Assembly (NCBI GenBank): GCA_949290055.1
Contig: CASEQJ010000001.1
Span: forward strand, 62,001 to 126,000
Source of the DNA: an uncultured Olsenella sp.
GTDB lineage: Bacteria; Actinomycetota; Coriobacteriia; Coriobacteriales; Atopobiaceae
Length of the DNA stretch: 64,000 bases
Direction of reading: 5' to 3'
In this document: in pieces, positions 15,991-25,317 of the stretch
Layout of the letters: the number at the start of each line of letters is the position of its first letter
How positions within the stretch are numbered: position 1 is the stretch's first letter
The notes under the pieces: model-generated
Databases searched by the model: none
What the model saw: only the letters and a program-made list of their open reading frames with translations
What the model was told of the DNA's origin: nothing
Made by a program: the position numbers and the translations under genes

Positions 15991-18801
15991 CTACCTGCTG
16001 CGGCGCCTCACCACAAGGCTCGTTGCCCCAATGCCGACACCAGCGGCGAGAAGGACCACGACGCCGACGTAGGACGTCGTGTCGCCCGTCTGGGGAATCC
16101 CAGGCTGCTCCGGCGTGGTGGAGGTGCCGGGCGTGGTGCCCGTGTCGCTCTCGCCCCACGCAAGGACAAACGGCGAGAAGCGCACGCGGGAGAGCCCGTC
16201 GTCACCCTGCTTGGGCTGGAGGGTGAACATGACGCCGTGCTCGGTGTTGGTGACGCTTATGTACTCCGGGTCGGTGGCGTCAATCTCTCCGTCGACGTCA
16301 TCATTGGTCATGTCACGATCAAGACCCTGGAAGTGAACAAGGTGGAACTCGGTGTTCTCGTCCGTGCCCTCCGGGTACGGCCAGTAGACGGTCACGGGGC
16401 CGTCGGTCGTGAGCCATGCGTTGCCGTTGTTGGCGTCCACGAGGTCGAGGTACTTGGACTCGTGACCCATAATCTGGAAGCTCTCGTCCTGAGCGGCGAC
16501 GGCGGTCGTAGTCTTGGAGAGGAGCTTGGAGTCGAAGTGGTTCTCCGCGGCACCGCTCTCGGTGCCGACAATGGAGTCGAACAACAGAGACGGGGCGGCG
16601 TCACGGGCAGTGTCGATCTGGCTGCCGTTTATGTAGAACGTGGCGTCTTCGGAAACGACCGCGTATGCGTCGTCGCCGCGACCCTCGGCGTTGTTTATGT
16701 CGGTCACGACACCTGTGACGGGGTTGCCGCCCTCGGAGTCGACGACGTAGCGAACCGTGAGCGTGGAGGCCTCCACGTTGACGACCTTCTGGTAGGTGGT
16801 GCCGTCAATCGTTATGTCCATGACGATCTGCTCGAGGTTGACGGGGTCGTCAGGGTCGCCGGCGTAGATTCCCATGGTGTACGTGTTGTACAGGGCGCCC
16901 TCGGTGGCCGGGTCAAAGTCGTCGCTCGTGAAGTGGGTGCCGCCGTCCTCGGAGGTGAACTCAAGGCGAATTGGATCCTGATTCTCGCCCGTGGGGACCA
17001 GGCGATAGACGAACTGGTTGTAGGCGGTCGAGCCAGCGTCACCGCCATAGCGCTCGAACACCCACTCGCGGCTGTCGTCACCCGCCACGTGGAAGGTGAT
17101 CAGGTCGGAGAGATCGGTGGCGGAGGGGTTGGCCGTGCCCTGCGACTCGCGAAGGAGCTCGTTGAGGTCGTCGCTCAGGTCAATGTAGAAGCCGGGCTCG
17201 GGCAGCGAGTCGGTGCCCTCGGCGACGGTCGAGCCGTCGCTGTCGCTGACCACGGCGTCATAGCCCTTGTCGCCACCCATGTATATGGTCATTGCCGCGG
17301 GACGAACCGTCACGGAACCCATCTCGTAGCTGACGGTGGGACGCGGGAACTCCTCGGGGTCGCCCTTTCCGCCGTCGGTGTCAACGGGGTAGAGCGTGGC
17401 GCTGGTGTTGGTGAGAAGCCCGTCGTGCGTGCCGACGACATAGGACGGGTTGGTGAGCCTCACCGAGTAGGTCAGCTGGACCGGGGCGAAGTTGCTCACG
17501 GCAACGTTGATCTTCCAGACGAAGCACTCGTCGGAGACGCCGTCTCGGCCGTTCTCGTAGTACCAGAGCTCAAAGTCATACGAGCCGTCCGCCTGCTTGC
17601 CAAAGCCGTAGGCGCTCGTGACGTTCGCGTCCGTCTGCGCGGCGGCGCCCGCGATCTCCTCCGAGTCGAGCGTGTCCTCGCCAACCTTGAGGGTAAGCCG
17701 GCCGAGGTCGTCAATGAACTCAAAGTCATATGCCGCGTTCAGGCTGTCCGTGCCGCTGCCAATAACGTCCACGACCTCGGACCCGTCGTCGAGAAGGTAG
17801 AAGACCTCCTTCTCGATCTGGTCGAACGTGGCGTCCTGGCCGCCGGCAAGGTATTTAATGAACGAGGGGCCCCACGCATACGAGGTGGACGTACTCTTGG
17901 TCATGGCATAGCAGTGGTAGCCGCTCGCCTGGGCCTCCGAATAGACCTGCCAGGTCTTGTACAGGGCCTTGTCGACGCTCGTTGCGTAGTTGCCTTCAAT
18001 CCCGACGTGCTTCTCCCACTCGACCCCGCCGGTGAACGAGCCCTTGTCCGCATATAGTGCGTCGTTCGAGCCGTCGTCGGCCCCGACGAGGGAACCAATG
18101 GTGCTCAGCCAGGTTTCCCAGCTCTCGGGAGGATTGTCGTTTCCGTACTTGAAGCTCCAGCTGTACGGGTCGGTCGAGTAGTAGGGGCTGCCGTCGTTGT
18201 TCCAGTAGCCCTTCGTCACGGTTCCCGTCTCGCCGTACATGTACGTAATGCCGTCACTGACGAGCACGAGGTACTTCCTGCCGGCATCCACGCTCGTGTC
18301 CTCGTCGAGCATGGCCTTTCCGGCAAGCATTCCTGCATGGGTGTTCGTACCGCTTCCGGAGCCGGACCACATTGCGCTCTCAATGGTGGAGAAGTTGTCG
18401 CTGGTGAGCTCGGTGAGCTGCAGGGCGTCGGTCGCCTCGGTGTTGAAGATCACCACGCCCACCTTGACGGTGGCGTCGGTCTTCTCGACCTGGTCCCTCA
18501 GCGAGCCGAGCATGTTGACCGCATCGTTGAGGACGCTCGTGCTCGTGGACTTGTCAAGAACGAAGACCACGTCGGACACCAGCTCCTCCTGCGCGGAGGG
18601 CAGCGAGAGGGTGACGTCGGACTCGTAGTTCTCGTCAAGCTGCGTGGCGGTCTTTGACTTGGAGACCTCCCACGCCGAGGACCCGGAGTCGGCCGTCGTG
18701 GCCCCTGAGGTGGCGTTTGCGACGACGGGCGCCAGGCAGAGCGCTAAGAACGCGCCCAGCAGACCCGCGACCCACCTCTTCCTGTTGTTGCGTTGCTTCA
18801 T
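15991..18801 (-). CDS. LPXTG-type (IPQTG) cell-wall-anchored vWA-domain surface protein
   Basis: 936 residues. An Arg/Lys-rich signal peptide (about 1-35) is followed by a von Willebrand factor A domain from about residue 75 with the MIDAS sequence DKSTS, then SGTNTHAGM and LVSDG. A long Asp/Thr-rich, beta-type region follows. The C-terminus is IPQTG, a hydrophobic helix and RRRSR, a complete sortase sorting signal with Ile for Leu. It is predicted to be an adhesin or pilus-like tip protein. No sortase is in the window. The ATG at 18801 has a GGAAAGG site. The longer upstream frame runs into the regulator gene and is not used. Confidence 0.9.
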   Translation of the reverse strand: MKQRNNRKRWVAGLLGAFLALCLAPVVANATSGATTADSGSSAWEVSKSKTATQLDENYESDVTLSLPSAQEELVSDVVFVLDKSTSTSVLNDAVNMLGSLRDQVEKTDATVKVGVVIFNTEATDALQLTELTSDNFSTIESAMWSGSGSGTNTHAGMLAGKAMLDEDTSVDAGRKYLVLVSDGITYMYGETGTVTKGYWNNDGSPYYSTDPYSWSFKYGNDNPPESWETWLSTIGSLVGADDGSNDALYADKGSFTGGVEWEKHVGIEGNYATSVDKALYKTWQVYSEAQASGYHCYAMTKSTSTSYAWGPSFIKYLAGGQDATFDQIEKEVFYLLDDGSEVVDVIGSGTDSLNAAYDFEFIDDLGRLTLKVGEDTLDSEEIAGAAAQTDANVTSAYGFGKQADGSYDFELWYYENGRDGVSDECFVWKINVAVSNFAPVQLTYSVRLTNPSYVVGTHDGLLTNTSATLYPVDTDGGKGDPEEFPRPTVSYEMGSVTVRPAAMTIYMGGDKGYDAVVSDSDGSTVAEGTDSLPEPGFYIDLSDDLNELLRESQGTANPSATDLSDLITFHVAGDDSREWVFERYGGDAGSTAYNQFVYRLVPTGENQDPIRLEFTSEDGGTHFTSDDFDPATEGALYNTYTMGIYAGDPDDPVNLEQIVMDITIDGTTYQKVVNVEASTLTVRYVVDSEGGNPVTGVVTDINNAEGRGDDAYAVVSEDATFYINGSQIDTARDAAPSLLFDSIVGTESGAAENHFDSKLLSKTTTAVAAQDESFQIMGHESKYLDLVDANNGNAWLTTDGPVTVYWPYPEGTDENTEFHLVHFQGLDRDMTNDDVDGEIDATDPEYISVTNTEHGVMFTLQPKQGDDGLSRVRFSPFVLAWGESDTGTTPGTSTTPEQPGIPQTGDTTSYVGVVVLLAAGVGIGATSLVVRRRSR

Positions 18802-18875
18802 GTGTACCGCCTTTCCAACTCTTGGCTGATTGACTTCTCTCAGGGAGGGCTGAAGGGGCCAGCCGTCGGGGGTGT

Positions 18876-19169
18876 CTAGGCCCCCTTTGCGAGAACGGCG
18901 CGATAGGTGCTCGCCACCTGCGCCCCTCGCTCGTCGAACGTCATTTCCGCCTCGACGAAGCCCCTCCGCCGGAGATCGGAGAGACACCGGTCGATCGTCT
19001 TGACGTTTCTGCCGAACTGGTCGGCGAGCTCGCGCTTCGTGCAACGGACCCCGCCGTTGACGGCAGTCTCACCGGCTATGAACCTCAGCAGGTCACGTTG
19101 GGTCTTCGTAAGGTGTCCGCCGTCGCCGGCCGGACAGGCGTCCGAGGTGACGCTCTTCTCGCCTGGCAT
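18876..19169 (-). CDS. small winged-helix/HTH transcriptional regulator
   Basis: 97 residues. The central sequence (about 19-75: TKTQRDLLRFIAGET ... CTKRELADQFGRNVKTIDRC) reads as a winged helix-turn-helix, with the recognition helix in NVKTIDRCLSDLR and a wing with TFDERGAQ. It lies 74 bases upstream of the vWA surface protein on the same strand, so it may control that gene or itself. The ATG at 19169 has GAGGGG upstream. No known family name is assigned. Confidence 0.65.
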   Translation of the reverse strand: MPGEKSVTSDACPAGDGGHLTKTQRDLLRFIAGETAVNGGVRCTKRELADQFGRNVKTIDRCLSDLRRRGFVEAEMTFDERGAQVASTYRAVLAKGA

Positions 19170-19342
19170 GCGCTACTAACCCCTCCCCTCACGCCCGCTC
19201 AAAAGGCAGACATTTTGGGAGAGGAGTGGTTTAATGCGAATCTGTGTAGGAGTCTGAAGGCGAGCTGCACTTTTCTCCGGATCGGGCACTCAGGTGCCAC
19301 CGGGCGGAAAAGTCTACGTTTTGGGCAAGGCCGACACCGATT

Positions 19343-19990
19343 TCACGGCCGGGCGGGAGCAGCCTCCGCCTGCCGGTCCTCTCTCACCCACCTGACGAAG
19401 GTCGAGCGGGAGACCTCGCAGCGACGCGCCGCCTCGGTGCAGCTGATCGCGCCGTCCTCGAACAGCGCCCTCGCCCTCGCGAACCCCGCCGGCCGTTCGA
19501 GGCGCGGCCGCCCAAAGCGCACCCCGCGCGCCTGCGCGGCGGCGATTCCCTCCGCCTGGCGCTGCCGAATGTTGTCCCTCTCGACCTGCGCCATGTAGGA
19601 CAGCAGCTGAAGCACCATGTCTGCTATGAACTCACCCGCCAGGCCGCCGCGATCTTCCCGCGTGTCCAGAAGCGGCATGTCGAGAACCACAATGTGCAGG
19701 CCGCGCTCCTTGGTCAGGTGGCGCCACTCCGCGAGAACGTCCTCGTAGCTGCGGCCAAGCCGGTCAATGCTCTTGATCACGAGCACGTCGCCACTGCGCA
19801 TGGTCCGAACCAGGCGCCGATAGTTCGGGCGGGCAAAGTCCTTTCCGCTCGCCTTGTCCGTAAAGACGCGCCCCGGCTCCACGCCAAACCTCACCAGAGC
19901 GTCCAGCTGGCGCGCGAGGTTCTGGTCCTTGCTCGAAACCCGCGCGTACCCATACATTCTCTCGCCCCGAACCTGCCCTTCCGCCTGCAT
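19343..19990 (-). CDS. small serine recombinase (resolvase/invertase family)
   Basis: 215 residues. The catalytic N-terminal domain begins YGYARVSSKDQN, with the nucleophile Ser. It is followed by SGDVLVIKSIDRLGRSYED, the E-helix region SYMAQVERDNIRQRQAEGI and a C-terminal HTH (SCTEAARRCEVSRSTFVRW). It is the length of Tn3-type resolvases and DNA invertases. I chose ATG at 19990 because AAGGGAGAGG lies just upstream; the ATG at 19957 (MYGYARVSS) is an alternative. No transposase is nearby, so it is either an orphan, a remnant, or acts on sites elsewhere. Confidence 0.88.
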   Translation of the reverse strand: MQAEGQVRGERMYGYARVSSKDQNLARQLDALVRFGVEPGRVFTDKASGKDFARPNYRRLVRTMRSGDVLVIKSIDRLGRSYEDVLAEWRHLTKERGLHIVVLDMPLLDTREDRGGLAGEFIADMVLQLLSYMAQVERDNIRQRQAEGIAAAQARGVRFGRPRLERPAGFARARALFEDGAISCTEAARRCEVSRSTFVRWVREDRQAEAAPARP

Positions 19991-20004
19991 GCCTCTCCCT
20001 TCTA

Positions 20005-20138
20005 ACGAACCCAAAGCGCCAAAAGGGCCCGTCCCTCAAGGTCTGGGTTCACCAATGAGCAAGGAAGCAGGTACCCAAGAAAGAATCCTGCGGCCATCTA
20101 TCTGTCGGGTGAATCTGAGGGCAAAACACGAACCCAAA
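20005..20138. repeat. short direct repeats upstream of the recombinase
   Basis: ACGAACCCAAA occurs at 20005-20015 and 20128-20138, in the gap between the recombinase start and the next gene. Resolvases often bind repeated sites next to their own gene. These copies are short and the link is only a suggestion. Confidence 0.25.
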
Positions 20139-20173
20139 CCACGCGGAAGCGGGCGGGAGGGCGAGAAGAGCCC

Positions 20174-20827
20174 CTAGAGACGCGAGCGAAGGCCGGCGAC
20201 GATCGTCGCGTGGGCCTCCTCGCGGGCGACGTCGAAGAACTCTGCCGTGAGCAGCTGGTAGTCCGGTGTCTCGTCGAGGTGCTCGGCCTGGTTTCTCTCG
20301 ACGATCCAGCGCGCCGAATCCACGGCGCCGCGCGCGTCGTGCTCGAGGATCGAGTACGGCGCGAACGCCGCGCACTGGGCGAGAAGGGCCTCGTCGACGT
20401 GCGGGACAAGGGAAATGTCCAACGTGCGCCCAAAGAGCGCGAAGTCGCCCTGCTTGCCAATGCGCGCCCGCTCCCCGGCCTCCAGGCCAATGCTCGCGAG
20501 GTAGGCGCGGGTGTGGGCGTTGTAGACGTGGTCCGCCACGAGGTGCGCCCAGGCACCGAGGGTCACGTCGGAGACGTTATCGTGGCCCGCGACGTAGAAG
20601 TCCCAGAACTCGTCATAGCGCGGCAGCGGAATGTGCTCGCGAATGGCGTGGTGCGTGAGCTTGTAGTCAATGCGCAGCGTGGTGTCCGCGACCATGTAGC
20701 CCACGTATATGTCCGGGACGACGTTGCCGAGAAGAAACGCGTTCTCGTCGCGCACGCCAAGCGCGGCGGCGCCCTCCTCGCGAAGGAGCCGTTCCACGTG
20801 CGCGGTATGTATGTTCCAGCTCGGCAT
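20174..20827 (-). CDS. zinc-dependent phospholipase C-like protein
   Basis: 217 residues beginning MPSWNIHTAHVERLL. The early Trp/His pattern and the later THHAIREHIP, AWAHLVADHVYNAH and HVDEALL motifs fit the all-helical zinc-dependent phospholipase C/S1-P1 nuclease-like fold (Pfam zinc_PLPC). There is no signal peptide, so this is probably a cytoplasmic metal-dependent hydrolase of unknown substrate. I chose the start at 20827 because the N-terminal Trp is a conserved feature of the fold. It is divergent from the putative effector operon. Confidence 0.65.
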   Translation of the reverse strand: MPSWNIHTAHVERLLREEGAAALGVRDENAFLLGNVVPDIYVGYMVADTTLRIDYKLTHHAIREHIPLPRYDEFWDFYVAGHDNVSDVTLGAWAHLVADHVYNAHTRAYLASIGLEAGERARIGKQGDFALFGRTLDISLVPHVDEALLAQCAAFAPYSILEHDARGAVDSARWIVERNQAEHLDETPDYQLLTAEFFDVAREEAHATIVAGLRSRL

Positions 20828-20955
20828 GACAGCAATCCTAGCACGCCGCCACTTACAGAAAACTGAAACCAGCCGCGGAACGTTACGTCCCGGCAACGTG
20901 GCTTTTGCAATCATGGTGGTGGCACGCTTTCCTTACACATGGCAGGAGGTACCTC

Positions 20956-22080
20956 ATGAAGACCTGCAAGAACTGCGGAACCCTCAATGACGACAAGGAC
21001 CTGTTCTGCAGCGAGTGCGGAACCCGGCTCGAGGAGAGCCCAAAACCGGAGCCGACGCCCGCGCCAACCCCAAGCTCGACGCCCAGCGTCCCGACCGTGG
21101 ACGTGGACGCGGCGGTGGAGACCATTTCCGAGATCGCCGACAAGACCAAGCGCGGGGCCCGCGACCTTGCCGAGAAGATCAACGCCACGGTGAGCGAGAC
21201 CCTGGAGAACCAGAAGGCCAAGGCAAACAGCGAAGCCCAGCAGGAGATCGCGCGCGCCCAGAAGACCAAGGCGACCACGAAGGGGAGCGCCGCCTCCGGA
21301 ACCAAGTACATGTCCAGCACGGAGCTGTGGAGCTGGCTGCAGAAGAGCAGCAAGCGCCAGCACTTCTTCACCGAGGAGGAGAACACCCTCACGCAGGACG
21401 ACTACATGGAGCGCCTGTCCCAGAAGATCTCCGACAACAACGTTCCCGCCTCCGTGTTCAAGCGGCACATACAGTGGGACCGCAGCAGCCTCAGCCAGGA
21501 CATTTGCTTCGTCCAGCCGGTGAGCGACGCCGTGAACCCGCTCTCCTGCCTCATTCAGTTCAACCACGTGGGCAAGTTCACCTTCGTGGAGGAGAAGACG
21601 TTCATAACGCCGCCCGACCTCCCCAAGGTGCCGGAGAAGAAGGTCGGGATCCCCGGAGACCTGGTCGAGAAGTCGGCGTGGATGCTGCGGGGCGGCCTGG
21701 TCGCCGTCGTTGGCCTGTTCCTCTTCCTCGTCCACTGGCTGCTCGCAATCGCCGCCATTGTCATAGGCTGCGGCCTAGCCTGGATCGGCTACAGCGCCCA
21801 GCAGAAGCTCGAGGCCCTGCGCGAGCACAACAGGAACTGCGACCGGCAGGAGCTGGCGTGGAGCGCAGCATGGGACAACTGGGAGAACTCCATCTTCCTC
21901 CACTCCTTCCAGGAGAACGTGAACGGCCAGATCAGCCGAATCTACGACGCGGTGTTCGAGTGCATAAAGCAGCTCAACGGCGAGCTCTTCACCCAGCAGG
22001 AGAGCGCCGTGGACGAGGAGAGCCAGAGCATGAACGAGCTCGAGGAGCTCATCAACCGCCGCAAGGCCACCTACCGCTAG
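20956..22080 (+). CDS. zinc-ribbon membrane protein, first gene of a putative effector-export operon
   Basis: 374 residues. An N-terminal zinc ribbon (CKNCG then CSECG, residues 4-21) leads to a Pro/Thr-rich linker and a helical Lys/Glu/Ala-rich region. A unique central domain follows, then two adjacent membrane helices at about 237-275 (GGLVAVVGLFLFLVHWLLAI and the next 20 residues), and a cytoplasmic-type helical tail. The ATG has GGAGG upstream. The next gene, an ATPase, follows after 16 bases. It could be a membrane platform for that ATPase. No named family was recognised. Confidence 0.75.
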   Translation: MKTCKNCGTLNDDKDLFCSECGTRLEESPKPEPTPAPTPSSTPSVPTVDVDAAVETISEIADKTKRGARDLAEKINATVSETLENQKAKANSEAQQEIARAQKTKATTKGSAASGTKYMSSTELWSWLQKSSKRQHFFTEEENTLTQDDYMERLSQKISDNNVPASVFKRHIQWDRSSLSQDICFVQPVSDAVNPLSCLIQFNHVGKFTFVEEKTFITPPDLPKVPEKKVGIPGDLVEKSAWMLRGGLVAVVGLFLFLVHWLLAIAAIVIGCGLAWIGYSAQQKLEALREHNRNCDRQELAWSAAWDNWENSIFLHSFQENVNGQISRIYDAVFECIKQLNGELFTQQESAVDEESQSMNELEELINRRKATYR

Positions 22081-22096
22081 CGTACAAGGAGCGCCC

Positions 22097-24871
22097 ATGG
22101 CAGGCATTACGGTCTGGAACTCGGTCAGCAGCTCGGAGTGGACCTGCGGCTCGCGGGACATGGAGTGCTCGCTGGTCGTCTATCGCCTGAGCAGCCTCCC
22201 GAACTTCTCGCACCAGCGCTTCTCGTACCTCTGCGAGGACACCGACCAGCGCAGCACCGAGGTGGGCAAGCGCCAGCTGCTCATGCTGCGGCAGATGCAC
22301 GACCTGGGACAAGCCTGGTCGTGCAGCCTGCGCCTCCTCAAGACCGACCACCTGGAGCTCTACCTGGTGTTCCGGCATGCCGGCGAGCGCCAGCTCACGG
22401 CCGAGGAGCTGGACCGCGCCGACGCCCACATACGAAACGCCCTCCCCCAGAGCGAGTACAGCTTCAAGCGCGTGGCGCCCGAGGAGTGCCCCGCGCCCCT
22501 GCTCTCCGCGGGCTGGGCGCACCAGGTCACCGAGATCGACCGGCGCGAGGCGCTCTACCACGGCGCTGCCTACCCGGACGCCCTCGGCATGCCCCCGCAG
22601 GAGTTCTACGTCCCCTACGCGTGGACGGCCGTGGAGAACACCATGGAGCAGATCTGCTCCGCCCTCATGCAGCACGCGGGAACCGCCGTCCTCGAGGTGA
22701 CGCTGTGCCCCGCCGACTACCTCGGCTACGAGCGCGACTGGATGGACACCAACATAGGCCTTCTGCGCGAGAGCATGAACGGCGAGACCCTGCGCTCCCC
22801 CACCACGGGCAAGGTGCTCTGGAAGGGCGAGAAGATCCCCACGCTCAAGACGCCGGTCGAGAACTGCGAGAAAATGAACAAGCAGTTCGAGACGAGCCGC
22901 GTGTTCCTGGCATCCATGCGCGTGCTCGCGGAGACGGACTCCGTCTCCCTTGCCAACGCCTTTGTCGCCAACAGCGCGCGCAACACCGGGACCCTGCGCA
23001 CGAGCCAGCAGGGGGACGCCCGGTTCGCCGCCGTGGCGTCCCGCTACCAGGCTGTCGACGTCATGCCCGGACCCGTCTCGAGCTTCTGGGACCGCGACCT
23101 CGCTGCCCTGCCCATGCGGGCGCAGCGCCTCTCCCACCTGGTGAGCGTGGAGGAGATCGCCACGTTCTTCCGCATCCCCATTCCCGTGACGAGCAACTTC
23201 CCCGGCTTCTCCCTCGACACCGGACTGGGAGAGCGCGCCGCGCGCAAGCCGCCGCGCAGCGTCATACAGCTCGGCACCTACCTCGACGTCCAGTCCGTCG
23301 ACCCCGTTGCCGCCGAGTTCGACAGCCAGCAGCTCGCCAAGCACGGCCTCATTGTCGGCGTGCCCGGCAGCGGCAAGACGACGGCCATGTTCAACATTCT
23401 CCACCAGCTCTGGGACGTGCCGGAGGAGCAGCGAATCCCCTTCATAGTGCTGGAGCCGGCAAAGACCGAGTACCGCGCGCTCAAGGGACTCGACGCGTTC
23501 AAAGACGATCTTCTCGTCTTCACGCTCGGCGACGAGTCCGTGAGCCCCTTCCGCTTCAACCCCCTGGAGGTCCTGCCCGGAATCAAGATCGAGAGCCACA
23601 TCTCGCGCCTCCAGGCGTGCTTCGTCGGCGCGTTCAACCTCTTTGACCCGCTCCCCATATTCCTCGAGCAGGCCATTCGGCAGACCTACCGCGAGAAGGG
23701 CTGGTACGACGACAGCTGCGGCGGGGACCCCGGCCTCGAGACGCCGACGCTCTCCGACCTCTGCCGTCACGCCGAGGACATAGTCGAGCACTCGGGCTTT
23801 GACGCCAAAATGAAGAGCGACTTCAAGGCGTCGCTCCTCGAGCGTCTCAACTCGCTGCGCCGCGGCTCGAAGGGGCGCATGCTCGACACCAAACACACCA
23901 TTCCCATGGACGAGCTCATGGGGCGCCCCGTGATCCTGGAGCTCGACAGTCTGAACGGCGACGAGAAGTCGCTGCTCATGATGTTCCTCTTGAGCTACGT
24001 CTACGAGTACTGCAAGGTGCGCCGCAAGTCGGGCTCGCCGCTCAGGCACATGCTGCTCGTGGAGGAGGCGCACAACCTCATTGCCGCCAACCACGGCGGG
24101 AGCGACTCACGCGCCAACCCGGGCGAGAAGACCATTGAGCTGTTCGTCAACATGCTGGCGGAGATGCGTGCGCTCGGCCAGGGAATCCTCATCGCCGACC
24201 AGCTTCCCACCGCCATAGCCCCTCAGGCCGTGAAGCAGACCAACGTCAAGGTCCTCATGCGCGTCACCGCCAAGGACGACCGCGAGGAGATCGGCAACAC
24301 TATGGACCTGGACGAGGAGCAGATGCACCAGGTGGTCAACTTCAAGACCGGCCACGCCTACCTCTACCACGAGGGCGAGGACCATGTCCGCATGATTCGC
24401 ATGCGCAACTTCAAGGACGAGTTTGACGTGGAGGAGCCCCCGGACGACCAGGAGCTCCACCGGATGATGCGGGGATACGAGCTCTCCCACCCCGAGCTCT
24501 ACCACCCCTTTGCGGAGTGCCTGGGCCGCTGCGAGGTCTGCGACCGCAGGACGCGAAACCAGGCCGAGAGCTACGTGCACGAGGTCCTCACCAACCCCGC
24601 CGCACGGCCCCTGCAGGACCCCGTGCTCGCCGAGCGCGTCTCGTTCTGCGGGCTCTACCTGCTCGGCACCGCCCGTGAGGCGGAGCGTATACGTGCACGC
24701 TACGGCACCGTGGACGAGCGGTTTGGCTACTGCGTCTACGTGCACCTCATGCACCTCGCGGAGCGGGAGATGGCCGCGTGCGCCAAGAGGGGCGGGAGCT
24801 GCGCGTGCACGCCGGAGGACCGGGAGCGCTACCTCAGGTCATATGACGAGAAAGGAAGGGCGGACTCATGA
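22097..24871 (+). CDS. HerA/VirB4-like ATPase
   Basis: 924 residues. The N-terminal half (about 1-400) is unlike known motor domains and resembles the accessory part of DUF87-type proteins. The ATPase core has Walker A GVPGSGKTT (about 421-429), the family motif FIVLEPAKTEYRALKGL, Walker B MLLVEEAHNL (about 652-661) and a Gln/Arg sensor region (GILIADQLPTAI). The last 120 residues hold a Cys cluster (CLGRCEVC, then CAKRGGSCAC) that could bind zinc. Such hexameric motors move DNA or protein. The context (coiled-coil substrates, a toxin-like partner, no nuclease) favours a protein export or assembly role; this is inference. The stop overlaps the next ATG (ATGA). Confidence 0.85.
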   Translation: MAGITVWNSVSSSEWTCGSRDMECSLVVYRLSSLPNFSHQRFSYLCEDTDQRSTEVGKRQLLMLRQMHDLGQAWSCSLRLLKTDHLELYLVFRHAGERQLTAEELDRADAHIRNALPQSEYSFKRVAPEECPAPLLSAGWAHQVTEIDRREALYHGAAYPDALGMPPQEFYVPYAWTAVENTMEQICSALMQHAGTAVLEVTLCPADYLGYERDWMDTNIGLLRESMNGETLRSPTTGKVLWKGEKIPTLKTPVENCEKMNKQFETSRVFLASMRVLAETDSVSLANAFVANSARNTGTLRTSQQGDARFAAVASRYQAVDVMPGPVSSFWDRDLAALPMRAQRLSHLVSVEEIATFFRIPIPVTSNFPGFSLDTGLGERAARKPPRSVIQLGTYLDVQSVDPVAAEFDSQQLAKHGLIVGVPGSGKTTAMFNILHQLWDVPEEQRIPFIVLEPAKTEYRALKGLDAFKDDLLVFTLGDESVSPFRFNPLEVLPGIKIESHISRLQACFVGAFNLFDPLPIFLEQAIRQTYREKGWYDDSCGGDPGLETPTLSDLCRHAEDIVEHSGFDAKMKSDFKASLLERLNSLRRGSKGRMLDTKHTIPMDELMGRPVILELDSLNGDEKSLLMMFLLSYVYEYCKVRRKSGSPLRHMLLVEEAHNLIAANHGGSDSRANPGEKTIELFVNMLAEMRALGQGILIADQLPTAIAPQAVKQTNVKVLMRVTAKDDREEIGNTMDLDEEQMHQVVNFKTGHAYLYHEGEDHVRMIRMRNFKDEFDVEEPPDDQELHRMMRGYELSHPELYHPFAECLGRCEVCDRRTRNQAESYVHEVLTNPAARPLQDPVLAERVSFCGLYLLGTAREAERIRARYGTVDERFGYCVYVHLMHLAEREMAACAKRGGSCACTPEDRERYLRSYDEKGRADS

Positions 24872-25290
24872 GCCTTGAGAACCTCGAGAACCAGGAGCAG
24901 GAAATCGAGCAGATCGAGCAGGAGGCCGAGAGCAACGAAAGTCGCATGGAGGAGGTCAACCAGCGAATCGACGCCATTGAGCAGGCGCTGAGCGAGCTCG
25001 GGGAGGACCGGGAAGTCTCCGAGTCCGTCGAGGGCAACCGCCAGGAGGCCGAGCAGGAGCGCGACGAGGCGGAGCAGGAGCGCCAGGAGATCCTGGGCAA
25101 CCTGGAGGCCGCCAGCAGCGAGGTCACGGACATGGTCGAGCAGAACGAGAGCTCGAGCGGGACGCTCGAGTCGCTGGCGGAGGCCGGCGAGGACGTCTCG
25201 GACGCCATGCGGATCGTAGAGAGCCGTCGCAGCCAGCTGCAGGACATGACCCGCCGAATCGAGGAGCTGCGGGATCGGCTCCAGGGCTAG
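24868..25290 (+). CDS. small acidic coiled-coil protein
   Basis: 140 residues, almost entirely heptad-like and rich in Glu, Gln, Arg and Ser, with no signal peptide, Cys or membrane segment. It overlaps the ATPase gene by four bases. From about residue 45 it aligns with the N-terminal domain of the next protein: SESVEGNRQEAEQERDEAEQ against TKSLEANERDLEAQREENEA, and GEDVSDAMRIVESRR against GEDVSEAESIIEDRR. It may be the toxin-less structural partner or chaperone of the fused protein, in the way small WXG partners serve LXG toxins. Confidence 0.75.
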   Translation: MSLENLENQEQEIEQIEQEAESNESRMEEVNQRIDAIEQALSELGEDREVSESVEGNRQEAEQERDEAEQERQEILGNLEAASSEVTDMVEQNESSSGTLESLAEAGEDVSDAMRIVESRRSQLQDMTRRIEELRDRLQG

Positions 25291-25317
25291 CGAGCGCCTC
25301 CACACGAGGGGAGACAC

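Noticed and set aside
18800..20150. Invertible promoter next to the surface protein
   Set aside because: A serine recombinase is near, but no pair of longer inverted repeats could be found flanking the adhesin promoter.
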